Source: Heterodera schachtii (lineage: Eukaryota; Nematoda; Chromadorea; Rhabditida; Heteroderidae). From it: DNA of 64,000 nt. The notes beneath the pieces were generated by a model. That model saw nothing but the letters and a program-made list of their open reading frames with translations, did not search any database and was not told where the DNA came from. Made by a program: the position numbers and the translations under genes. Shown one piece after another: positions 23,301 through 33,269 of the stretch. Position 1 is the first letter of the stretch. Every line of letters begins with the position of its first letter. The stretch spans positions 443,602-507,601 of the forward strand of contig SIJG01000024.1 in the NCBI GenBank assembly GCA_023374025.1, given 5' to 3'.

Positions 23301-25559
23301 GCCAACAATGACAACAACGTGACTGTAAATCGATGCTGCTCCTCCGAGACTTCAAAAAGCTTGTCATCACCGCCGTCGCCGGTCAGCAGACGACGGCCCG
23401 AGACGCGTTCAATCGCCAAAAAATTGGCCAAAAATGTCCGTTCCATTGGCACTGCCGCCCGACGACGGCACATGCGTCGGCAGGCATTTGTCAAAGCGCG
23501 TGCCGCGGTGTTTGAAACGGGGGCACAACGGCAAAATGAGGAGGCGGGACAACGCCATTATGAGGAGGAGGAGGAAGGCATCGACGAAGAAGCAACATCA
23601 TTATCATCGACAGGTGGTTTTGATAATGAGTTATGTTTGGGTAAAGGGGATAATTAATTAATAATTGTCGCATTAATTGTCGCATTAATTAATTGACTGT
23701 CACCGGGTCGACAAAGTGATCAAATTGAATTACTCAACATTATGGTTCAATCAAATATTTTTGATCATTTCTCTTAATCTATCATTCAAAATCAGTCTGA
23801 TTGGTTATTGATCGATTGATCGCTTTCCATTCTGCACAATTTTTATTTGTTTTTTTTTCTCCAGACACTGATCAGTCCGCCTATGACTCCGATCACTCCG
23901 CTGCATATCGACCACGAACTAAGCGGACCGCCTTTGGCAACAAATTTGAAGTTCGGATCAAACGCAGTGCTTTTGTCAAGGCACGTGCCTCAATTTCGAG
24001 CGGAGTTCAAGCGGATCAACAGCCGGAACTGAAGATTGTGACCAAGACAGAAGAAGGGGTAAGTTGGGACGATTTTACTGATCACTTTCACCTCTGATCA
24101 GTAATTTGGATAAAGCCATTCCAAATCATTTTTTGTTGCATTTCAAATTTACAGAGTCCGTCCGTTTACAAATTTGCCAGCAAAAATTGGCACTTTTTGA
24201 CGGACGAAATTTGGAACAAAAAGGCGCTGACCGACTTTTGCAAGGAGAACATGCTCCGAGTTGCGGGCGGCATCATCACCAACACTTACCGTAATCGGCT
24301 GATTTGTGTGCGGGTGAGTGCCGCAAAATTGCAATTTTTTAAATTTAAATAATAATTGTTATTAATTAATTAATTTTTTCATTTTTTTGTTTTAATTCAA
24401 TCTCCATCAAGCATTGAAAACGCAATTTTGACTTTTACAATGCCTATTTTTGCCAATTATTTCGAGGGTTTTGTGCTTAAGCCTCTAGGCGTTTATTTTT
24501 GTACTTATTTTGGCGTGCCCATTTTCAGTATTTTTTGAAAATTCCTTAATTTAAATAAAACGAAAAAAATCCCCTAAGAATCGACTCGAAAAATTCATTA
24601 TTTATACGAAATATGCCATAAGAAAAGAAAAAATTTTAATTGTCAATTCGAAAATCTTTTAAATATTATTTTTAAAGAACTCAATTTATATTTTATATGG
24701 CTTTTGCTCCCCAAAAAGAATTAATAAAAATTCTATTTGCCTATTTTTGTGCCTATCAATGCCTATTTGTTAAAAAAAATGCAATATTTTTAAATTCATT
24801 ACGCCGAAATTTTCAAAAATTAATTTTCATTTTCACAGAGCGGCTGCCCCTTCCGCGCACTTTGGCTGAACCGCCAGGGATTGGTGTACGGTCTGCGCAA
24901 GCACAACCATTCGATGACCCCAAAAAGTGCAAAAAATAAAAATTAATTATTAAATTACTTTTAATTTTTTATTTTCAGTTCCTCCTATTGTAAAAGAAGA
25001 GCACATTGATGAACAGTTCAGATTGGCTGATTTGGAGAAGGAAATCCAGGCATTGGCCAAACGACTCTCATTGCTTTTCCGTATTGAAAAGTCAGTTAAA
25101 AATGGCATTTGAATTATAATTAACAAATTTATTAAATAACTTATTTTACTTTATAATTGACTTAATTAATCAAATAAATTTACTTTGGTTTAACATCGAA
25201 ATTTAATCATTTAATTTTATTCCGTTTAAGCGATGTCTTCGTTCTGATGCTTCCAACTGAAGAGGGTGACCAATGGCTTTCTCGGCTTTTGATGCTTCGC
25301 GATGACAACAGCTCAATCCGACTTGCCGAATTCACCGGTTCTTCCGAAGCATTCGCAGAAAAAGCCGAACATTGGCTGAAAAGTGACTTTGACGGACAGC
25401 AACAGCTGATGGAAGCGGTACAGTACCAATTTTGAAACTGATCAGCTGATCTGATCACTTTTTGGTCTAATTTATTTGCTTCAGTTGGATGCGAAATGTG
25501 TGGAATATTTTCAACAGCAGAAAATGGCACAGGAGGAGGACAATTTTTTGACCGATTAA
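17355..25559 (+). CDS. Multi-FLYWCH zinc-finger protein, five modules, 5' end unresolved
   Basis: Fourteen exons join in phase: 17355-17425, 17483-17624, 17980-18291, 18718-18878, 19548-19686, 20027-20414, 22328-22846, 23272-23613, 23865-24058, 24155-24313, 24839-24926, 24979-25090, 25231-25417, 25485-25559 (about 960 residues). Five modules share 'C-x(4-8)-C-P-(Y/F)-R ... H-x-H', the FLYWCH/WRKY-GCM1-like fold: KCRGSAHCPYR/RHAHSHD, FCFRCSNVKCNYK/AHNHPLP, YLRCAQFGNACPYR/RHNHAVP, WLHCAQ..ACPYR/QHNHPVP and LICVRSGCPFR/KHNHSMTP. The second module lacks the usual P-Y-R. Between them lie an acidic E-rich block (exon 3) and Ser/Ala/Pro linkers. The C-terminal tail has a Leu-rich helix DLEKEIQALAKRLSLLF and a conserved stretch LLMLRDDNSSIRLAEF. 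FLYWCH proteins are DNA-binding regulators in nematodes. The first exon is not settled: MASFQKQKK at 16668-16727 fits phase but the acceptor at 17354 is poor. Intron 6 is 1.9 kb. Confidence 0.75.
20621..20790. repeat. Direct duplication inside FLYWCH intron 6
   Basis: The segment tgtctttctcgtttctctc ... gtgcttcggtgggtgttg occurs twice about 118 bp apart. Between the copies the 15-mer acaaaacgtcgccgg is itself repeated. Confidence 0.8.
21000..21022. repeat. Long poly-C homopolymer
   Basis: About 22 consecutive C within FLYWCH intron 6, one of the longest homopolymers in the window. Confidence 0.9.
21712..21812. repeat. Short inverted-repeat element with gtctcgag motifs
   Basis: Starts gtgatgctcgaga and ends ggtctcgagcatcac, an inverted pair of about 13 bases. 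Related gtctcgag/gagaattttcggtctcg motifs occur near 17065-17100, 43790-43820, 43950 and 44090, so this is part of a dispersed family. Confidence 0.5.
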
Positions 25560-26963
25560 AAAGGGAAGGAAAAGCGATGAATCACTGATCATTACCAATA
25601 TATTTACTATTTTTGAAAGCTTTTCAATTTCGAACTCGAATGCCATTGTCTCACTTTTACTTATTTATGTGTGTTTTTATTTTATTTTTGGCATAATAAA
25701 TCGATTAAATTTCCATGGGAATTAAATATTTAATTTAATTAAAAAAAACAAAAGTATGAATTTAACATAAGTTATGAAAGAAAGAGTACTTATTTTCATA
25801 CTACTTTTTCTAAAGTTGACAATTTCTTTTAATTTCGCAGGCTAATAAGAAAAATGATGGGCTATTAAATGGTACCAAGAATGTAAAATTTTATTTTGCC
25901 TTTAAGCCATGTTATGCCATGTTTTGTCGAAAAAATTGTTAAAATGGCGTTACGAAATGCCTAGCACGGAACCCGTCAGTTGGGCCCCCACGTTCATAAA
26001 ATTGAGTTTGGGTCGATTAAACATTTGCTGCATTACTTTTTTCCCACCCAAAAGGTGGGATGTTTGGATCATGTGCAATTTTCTCGTCGACAAAGGGAGT
26101 TATCAGGCCGATTTTTGGATATTTATTAGCGCACTAATTGATGTTTCTTTGCATAATTAAGACCTTTCCCATCCAACTCATTTTCGATAAAATCGGATTT
26201 TTCAAAAAAAAATTTTTTGCTGCAATACTTTTTGCCGTGGCTGTATGTAACGTGGTGAGCCGAAGTGACAAAAGTATCAATGTTCGTAATAATTAAATTT
26301 AATTATTATTTTACTTTTATTTGCTAAATAATAAATGAAAATTTAGGTAAACTTAATCAAATTAATGAAATTTAGTATTTATTTCAGCTCCAAGTGTCCT
26401 CTACTATTTATGTAATTTTAAAAAATTAGTAAAAATTTACAAAAAGTTGTAAGCAAAAAATCTCGAAAAATTTAGACTTCATTGTTTTGACCATAACTTT
26501 TTTGAAATTCAGTAAAATTTTTTGAAATTTAACTGAATAATAGAGAAATGAAGTCTAAATTTTTCGAGATTTTTTGCTTACAACTTTAAATTTTTACTAA
26601 TTTTTTAAAAATTACATAAATAGTAGAGGAACTTGGAGCTGTCGATAATACTAATTTCATTAATTTGACTAAGTTTAAGCTAAGTTATGATTAATTACTT
26701 AGCAAATTAAATTAAAATAATAATTAAATTTAATTATTACGAACATTGATACTTTTGTCACTTCGTCCTAGCACCGTATGTATACACATATATTAGAAAA
26801 GATGATGTGTGAATTTGAAGAATGTTGTCCATCGGTAATTTGTCATCATCACAAACGCTTTCCTCTCAACTCAATCATTTTATCACCAATTTTTTTTGTT
26901 TTGTTTTTTTGCTAATTGGTCCATTAAATTGTTACCATATGCCGAAGTGCCTACGGTATCGCC
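25560..26963. other. Gene-free spacer containing a large foldback element
   Basis: AT-rich. The only structured element is the inverted repeat at 26261-26765. No exon is supported. Confidence 0.5.
26261..26765. mobile_element. Large foldback/MITE element, arms over 200 bp
   Basis: The left end cgaagtgacaaaagtatca is the reverse complement of the right end (…cttttgtcacttcg). Complementarity continues through most of the element: the segment agtaaaaatttacaaaaag…gaagtct near 26430-26480 pairs with its inverse near 26545-26605, leaving a loop near 26500-26530. No coding capacity. Interior and end motifs resemble the elements at 39275-39623 and 49469-49743. Confidence 0.8.
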
Positions 26964-27046
26964 GCATGTGTGGCCGAGTGGTTAAGGCGTTGTGCTCCTG
27001 TCACAAAGGGATCTTTCCCGCGCAGGTTCGAGTCCTGTCACATGCA
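26964..27046 (+). tRNA. Type II (V-arm) tRNA with anticodon CCT
   Basis: Acceptor stem GCATGTG pairs perfectly with CACATGC, discriminator A. D arm GCC/GGC around GAGTGGTTAA. Anticodon stem TTGTG/CACAA encloses the 7-base loop CTCCTGT, giving anticodon CCT (26997-26999), which reads AGG. A 15-base variable region with a GGGA/TCCC helix follows, then T stem GCAGG/CCTGT with loop TTCGAGT. Internal A box (TGGCCGAGTGG) and B box (GGTTCGAGTCC) are intact. An AGG-decoding tRNA is normally tRNA-Arg with a short variable loop; this body is of Ser/Leu type, and A73 suits leucine rather than serine. It resembles the nematode V-arm (nev) tRNAs. No intron. Charging is not known from sequence. Confidence 0.85.
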
Positions 27047-28545
27047 TTCAGTTTTTTTTACCATTCCCCATAAGAATAATTAGCAAATACGGTAATGCAT
27101 TTTTCGACTTATTTTTTCCGTTATATCACTTAAGTAGTTTTATCATATAAATGTTCACATTTTAGCACTTATTTTGGTAATAAAAACCCGACTTGCACTA
27201 ATTTGTAAGCCAACTCATACTCTCCAAGACCAATGTGATCATCCTCACTCAGTTTCTTAGGCCATTACTATCTTCTTACTTGATCAATGTCTATATTCTT
27301 GGTATCAACCGAAAGCTTATGGTCTTGGGATCTTTAATCGAAAGCTAAGTGTCCTCTACTAGCCTGCAAAACCCAGTTGGTTGGCGCTCAAGTCGTACCG
27401 GGTGCGGGAGGGGGAGGGGGCGGGGTACGTATCCCCCAAGGCCCCTCCACAACCGAAATTTTTAAGGGTAAAATAGTATTTCTGACCAAAATTTCCTATT
27501 TTCCTTGTTGGTACCCCTTCCAAAAACCTCGTTCATCCAAATTTCTCAAAAAATTTTGCAATTTTTTTCAAAAATCCACAAACATTGGCGTGGCGAATGG
27601 ACTCTGCGACCCCCTAAAATCTCTCTGTTCGACTTTTGATCACTATCCTGACATAATTAATGCATTTCCTAGATCCCCAACATGGCAATTTAGGAAATGC
27701 GTAAGTATTTTTCTTGATACAAGTCGAAATGACGTTTTGCCTTGCTGCAATTTCATGCAAAAATGGAAAAACTTAAAGGAGAAAAAAAATTGGATGTTTA
27801 CTATAAAAAGTGCATACATATTGTTTCGGCACGAATGTTTTTTATTGATTAGTTATTTTTCGATGGGTCACTTCATCGACTCATTCCTCACATTTATTTG
27901 ACGGACTTCTATTCCGCGTCCTTTCATTATTTTTTGATGGTCTTTTGAGACCATTTTTTTTGTTGTTAATAAAATAAAAAGATGTCAAAATCTAAATAAT
28001 CAAAAATGGATAGAAAGAGATTCGCTGATTATTATGTGACAAACGAAAACAAAAAAGAGGCCCAAGGCCAGTTTATGCGTTCGTCCAATGGACTTTTGTG
28101 TGTCCAATCAATTTTAACCACCTAATGACCTAATGGCATTTGCCCGTTTTTATCGCTCGTTGACATTGTTCAGCAGGCGTTTTGCAGCATTTTTTTGTAC
28201 TTGGCCTATTTGTGTACATCTAAAGCAAGCAAAACGCCTAATTCACAATTCACAATGTCAACGCTGTACAGAATTACTAGCTTAGCGTTATCGCTATTTC
28301 TCTAAATTAAATGATTAGTCTGTGAGGAATGAAAACAAAAATGTAAATAGGAATGGCATTTGCCCGTTTTTTGCCCGTTTTTTTTTGTCGTTGACATATG
28401 TAATAAACCCTCCTCTGTTTCATTTTTGTTTACCTCTTATTCTTATTTTTGATCGATCCCACCACAAAGCAACTCCCTCTTTTTTATTTACTAATTCACT
28501 TATTTTGTTTTTTTACTTTTCTATCACTACACGTTTTCAGCGAAT
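27047..28545. other. Spacer upstream of gene X
   Basis: No convincing exon. A long open frame at 27377-27901 starts at a non-ATG codon and begins in a G-rich patch. A short segment, aatggcatttgcccgtttt, occurs near 28132 and again near 28351. An acceptor-like gttttcag at 28533-28540 sits five bases before the ATG of gene X and is probably its trans-splice site. Confidence 0.45.
27052..27059 (+). terminator. Pol III terminator of the tRNA
   Basis: Run of eight T a few bases after the tRNA 3' end, as expected for RNA polymerase III termination. Confidence 0.8.
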
Positions 28546-31500
28546 ATGGCAAACAATCTGCAAAGAAACACCCTAAACGACATTATCGCAGAATACTGTG
28601 CTGACCACAAAGAAGCTTATGTGAAGTTCAAAAACCGAGAAGCCGAATGGACTGCAAAAAAGGAGCAAGCGTTGGCTGATGGGGATGAGATCGCGTTGCA
28701 GAAGGCAAAGCAGTGGTTGCAGTTTAATGCGTGGCCACCGTCCGGGGCGTTTGCCGACAGGGCTTTCAAGACCAGTATGTTTTTTTAGATCATTTTAACT
28801 CAGATTAAAAATGATTTTTTTTTATGAAAAACGGGGACTACTATAGGCACTATTACCGTTTAATCTTTTTAAAAAAATAAATAAAATTTAAAATAATTCT
28901 TTTAATTGCCTCTTCGTGAAATTTGTTTTTTAGTCTGGAAGATGAAGAAAGGGTCGTTTGCCATCAATTGGCGCAATACGCAGCTGAGAAACACATCCGC
29001 GGAAAGTGGCGCAATCATTCACGCTGCAGAAGAAGCATGCAAAGGCAACTTTGTCGAGCTTGGAGACGATGGTTTTCAAAGACGTGCCGAACGATTTGCG
29101 GCAAATAAGTTTTCTATTGACGACGTCATGCAAATGGTTTGTTTTCATAGTCATTCATAACTTTTCTACTATATGATAGGCGTGTGCCCCCCTTACTGAG
29201 TGGGATTTGTCTATAGAAATCTCATTTCTATAGGTACCTGTAATAGGCGTGTGCCCCCCTTACTGAGTGGGATTTGTCTATAGAAATCTCATTTCTATAG
29301 GTACCTGTAATAGGCGTGTGCCCCCCTTACTGAGTGGGATTTGTCTATAGAAATCTCATTTCTATAGGTACCTGTAATAGGCGTGTGCCCCCCTTACTGA
29401 GTGGGATTTGTCTATAGAAATCTCATTTCTATAGGTACCTGTAATAGGCGTGTGCCCCCCTTACTGAGTTGTGTGGGATTTGTCTATAGAAATCTTCTTT
29501 CTATAATAGGACGAAGTGCAAATTGGATTCGACACACTGTCTTTCCGCGACCAACTGGTTGGGGGCAAGAAGCCTCTGTCAAAGGATACACGAACAAAAA
29601 TTGCCGACGAACTGCTGAAAAAAGATGGTAGAATGCGCGCAGTCTTCAACACTTTTAAAGCTTCCATTGAATGTTGGTTAAATACAGTTTCGGATAGAAG
29701 GAATTTAAAATTTTATGTATACAAATTTCACATTTTTAGGGTTCGAGACGTGTGTGGAAGAAAAGGAGAATGCGTTGAAGGAAAAGTAAAAGATCATCAA
29801 ATCGCTAAGGACCGATCAGCAGGTCAGTACAAGGGATGCGAACGAGGTTATCCGAGACCTCGAGGACGACCGTGCTGCTAAGCAGCTACGACTCAGCAGT
29901 CTGGAGGTGGGAAATTCTGGAATGTGGAAGCACATCGACACGCTTCGTGAAGAACTTTTGAAACGAGGTATAAACAAATATAATTATATAATTGTGCTTA
30001 TACGTACGTGAATTCATATTTTAATTTCAGTTGATTCTGCAGTTGAACGAAATGCCCTCAGGAAGCAATGGCAGACCATCGAAAACCGTCTTGGGCGTTT
30101 GCCTGAGGCAGAGACAATGCCAGAGACCGCCGATGATCGGCGTGTGGTGCAGGCAAAGCCATCAAAAAAGGCCACTCAGACGCAGCTTCCGCCTCCAGCT
30201 GTTTTGACGAGTAATTTTCATTGACAAAATTCGTTCTATAACTATTCTATAGTTGAACAAGCGGAGGACATAGTCGAGGAGATTGACGAGCAATTGGACT
30301 TGGAACAACCCGGTGGGACTCAACGTGCTGTTGTACGCGACCAGATTGTTGGAGAAATTCGAGCACAAGCAGCTCAAGGAAACCAACGTGCACAAGCACA
30401 AGGTAATTTCAGAAATTTAAATTCTGTAGCATATTTTTTTATTGTGTGTCACATTTGTGTGTGATTATTATAGTAATCAAAATTTCTATAGCGAGTCAAA
30501 ACGCATCGGAAACGGGGCATCATCGCGGGCGTTCGCCTGTGTCTGCCGTGAGCAAGAAAGGTTATTTTTTATGATTTTTATAAAAAAACTAATATTTTTT
30601 CAGGTCGGACTCCATCACAGAATTCTTCGTTCATCCGACCACAAGTTCAAGGAGGCGAACGTTCACAAACACAAAGTAATTTTGTCCTTTTTGGTGTTGA
30701 CTTATGTAGCAGTACTATAGTAATCCAATTTCTATAGTGAATCTATATTAGCCTTGTTTCTAAAAAACAACATTAATGGAGCTATTTTAGGTTCAACACT
30801 CGGTCGTTCTTTGGGCCACAAGACCACTCATGCTGCTGCTGCAAGGCGTTTGCCTTCCGAAAATCAACAGGCATCTCCGCAGAATGGAGGTTCTTTTTTA
30901 ATTGTGTGTCAATCAATACTCAGTCGAGTAGTCTTAATCTATGTGGATATTTTCTGGAAATACTAAATAAATACCTATTATATTCAGGAGCAGTTGAGAG
31001 TCCTCCTCAGAAGAAGCACCGTCGATCCTCGAGCTACGTCCGCGGGACCTCTCCCTCTCTTGACACTCGTCATAAAAAGCATTTGGGAACAATGAAGGCG
31101 CCAAAATATGGTCAGAAGCTGAAAGAACGCTACGATCGCAATTTATCGTCGTCGTCAACATCTGGACGACGATCACCAACACCAGTGCGTAAAGCTCGAC
31201 CATCGCCACCGAAGACTGTAAGGCGTGTGCCCTCTGGACGAACTGGAGCTCGATCACCAACACCGAAGGACAATGTCGCTGCTGCAAGGCGTTCGCCATC
31301 TGTACGACCACCAGCACACGTGCGTGCAGCTGTCGTTGAGAAAGGTTATGTATGATTGGATTGGTCATGCTGAATATTTTTTAACAGTTATATACTACAG
31401 GAAACCCAAACTTCCGTCCGTTAGGCACGCGAATGTCAATGGATTTTGAAGCAAAGACAATGCCGAAGCAGTCTGCGCGAATTGAACTTCAGCAGAAGGA

Positions 31501-32894
31501 CTTTGAATTGCCGACCGACATGCAGACGGCGGTGAAGGGAAAGACCGACCAAAGAGCGCAACCATCAGTCAGAACTCAGCAAGAAAGCCAACTCGCAACA
31601 AGTAAATTTTGTGCCCTTTACTAAGTGTATGTGATTTGTCTATAGAAATCTTATTTTTATAGGTTACTTGTAATAGGCGTGTGCCCCTTACTGTGACTTG
31701 TCTATAGAAATATCATTTCTATGATGTGTTAGGCGTGTGCCCTTTACTGAGTATATGTGCTTTATCTATAGAAATCCCATTTCTATAGGTTACTTGTAAT
31801 AGGCGTGTGCCCCTTACTGTGACTTGTCTATATAAATATCATTTCTATGATGTGTTAGGCGTGTGCCCTTTACTGAGTATATGTGCTTTATCTATAGAAA
31901 TCCCATTTCTATAGGTTACTTGTAATAGGCGTGTGCCCCTTACTGTGACTTGTCTATAGAAATATCATTTCTATGATGTATTAGGCGTGTGCCCTTTACT
32001 GAGTATATGTGCTTTATCTATAGAAATCCCATTTCTATAGGTTACTTGGTTGATTCGGAACCGGAACGGAAGGCTCTCGGGAAGACTTGGCAGATCATTG
32101 AAGGCCGTTTTGGGCGTTTGCCTAATACAATGACCGAAATCCCCCGTACTGACGGGTGTGTGCAGGCAAGTACACCGGAAAACACAGCCATTCTGACTCA
32201 TCCTCCAACACCTGTCATCATACGTAAATCATTAACCTTAATAATATTTATTTTTATAATTATCATATAGATGAGCAGGCGGAAGACTTGGTACAGGCAA
32301 TCGACCAGCAACTGGTGCCAGGGGATGTTGCGAAAAAGGCTAAGAAGAGGAAGGCCTTCATGCCTCTTCCGGGGCGGAGGGCTATAACGGTGCAGGAGCT
32401 TTCGGCTGCAGATGCAGGTACGGCGTGATTAATTTTAAGCTGTTGTCTATCTCTATAATTTTTGGGGGGGGGGGTATATTGTATACATTTATAGGCGGGT
32501 GTAATTTTCAACATTTTCTCCAGTAGTTGCTCCACCCCAACCGAAACGACAACAGAAGAAGGCGGCGGAGTTGCCGACAGTGATAGCACCGCGGCGGGAT
32601 GTTGCAACAAATTGCAATAAACCCGTCGACGACGCAGTCAGGGAGGCCAGGCTGAACATCAGGGCGACGGCGAATGCACTGCTGGCGGATGTGCCGGGCT
32701 CAAGTGCCAATGCGGATGCGGCTGTTGAAGCCATGGAACGAGTTGTAGCCGAGGGTGTGGCAGCTGCCGAGCTTATGAGATCTTGCAACTATGACATCAT
32801 CGCCACCATCACGCCACCAATTCGTCCGTCGCGGGCTGTTGATGCTAGGCACTCTTCTAACGCTCCTCTTCGAATGGCTCCTTCGCCGACACGG
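28546..32894 (+). CDS. Novel modular gene 'X', mostly phase-1 exons, interrupted by an in-frame TAA
   Basis: I do not recognise this family. Fourteen exons join in phase: 28546-28774, 28934-29136, 29510-29627, 29740-29967, 30031-30210, 30253-30402, 30492-30560, 30604-30675, 30791-30889, 30988-31344, 31401-31601, 32041-32223, 32271-32417, 32524-32894 (869 codons). All introns except the second (phase 0) are phase 1. Order: helical N-terminus (MANNLQRNTLNDIIAEYC); acidic/basic coil (EVIRDLEDDRAAKQLRLSSL); a VDSAVERNALRKQW / EQAEDIVEEIDEQ exon pair that recurs later as VDSEPERKALGKTW / DEQAEDLVQAIDQQ; an S/R/P-rich block with repeated RRSPT motifs; Ala-rich helical end. TAA at 29787-29789 lies inside the coil frame (KEK-stop-KII), so translation would stop at 199 residues. 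Several introns end in ttctatag. The last exon is also open to a TAA at 33035. A homologue is at 40368-41925 (minus). Confidence 0.6.
29177..29509 (+). repeat. Intronic tandem array, 67-bp unit, hairpin with splice-like ends
   Basis: About five units fill intron 2 of gene X; gtacctg starts at 29234, 29301, 29368 and 29435, an exact 67-bp period. Each unit contains taggcgtgtgcccccctta, then the palindrome ctatagaaat-ctc-atttctatag (10-bp perfect stem). The unit ends in a 3' splice-like ttctatag joined directly to a 5' splice-like gtacctgtaat. The last unit is degenerate and runs into the real acceptor (ataatag) of exon 3. Confidence 0.95.
31640..32040 (+). repeat. Second intronic tandem array, 126-bp composite unit
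   Basis: Fills intron 11 of gene X. The motif taataggcgtgtgcccctta starts near 31671, 31797 and 31923, a 126-bp period. Each unit is made of two diverged half-units, both with taggcgtgtgccc and a ctatagaaat…atttctat palindrome; only one half keeps the full …ttctatag|gttact junction. In the last unit that junction is the real acceptor: exon 12 starts with gttacttgg at 32041. Confidence 0.95.
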
Positions 32895-33269
32895 GTTTTT
32901 GGAAAATTCCTTAATAAAAATGCAAATAAAAGTAAAAATATATACCAATTAATCGAACTGAAAATATTCAGAAAAATACGAATGTATATCTTAAGAATTA
33001 AAAAAAATTTTAATTTGAAATCATCCAATATGTAAAACAATTTCAAATTTTTTTTTGGGTTTTTGCTCCCTAAAGAGTCAAAAATTTATTTGCTTATTTT
33101 ATGTATGTTCGAGCGTTTTTGTGCCTATTTAATGCATATTTTGTGTTTTTTCTGTGCCTATTTTGCAATTTTTATGCCTAAAAATGCTAAAACTATTCAT
33201 ATCATGATACTTAAATAATTTTTTAAACATATTTGTTAAAAATGATACACCGAATTTTCATTTTCACAG

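Noticed and set aside
25909..26160. 83-residue open frame after the FLYWCH gene
   Set aside because: No exon signals or domain; lies in repeat-like spacer.
26964..27046. Reading the tRNA as ordinary tRNA-Ser or tRNA-Leu
   Set aside because: The seven-base loop CTCCTGT between perfectly paired stems fixes CCT as the anticodon, which is neither Ser nor Leu in the standard nuclear code.
27377..27901. 174-residue open frame
   Set aside because: Starts at a non-ATG codon in a G-rich patch, has no splice context and no recognisable domain.
29177..29509. CRISPR-like array
   Set aside because: Units are contiguous and nearly identical with no variable spacers; this is a tandem repeat inside a eukaryotic intron.
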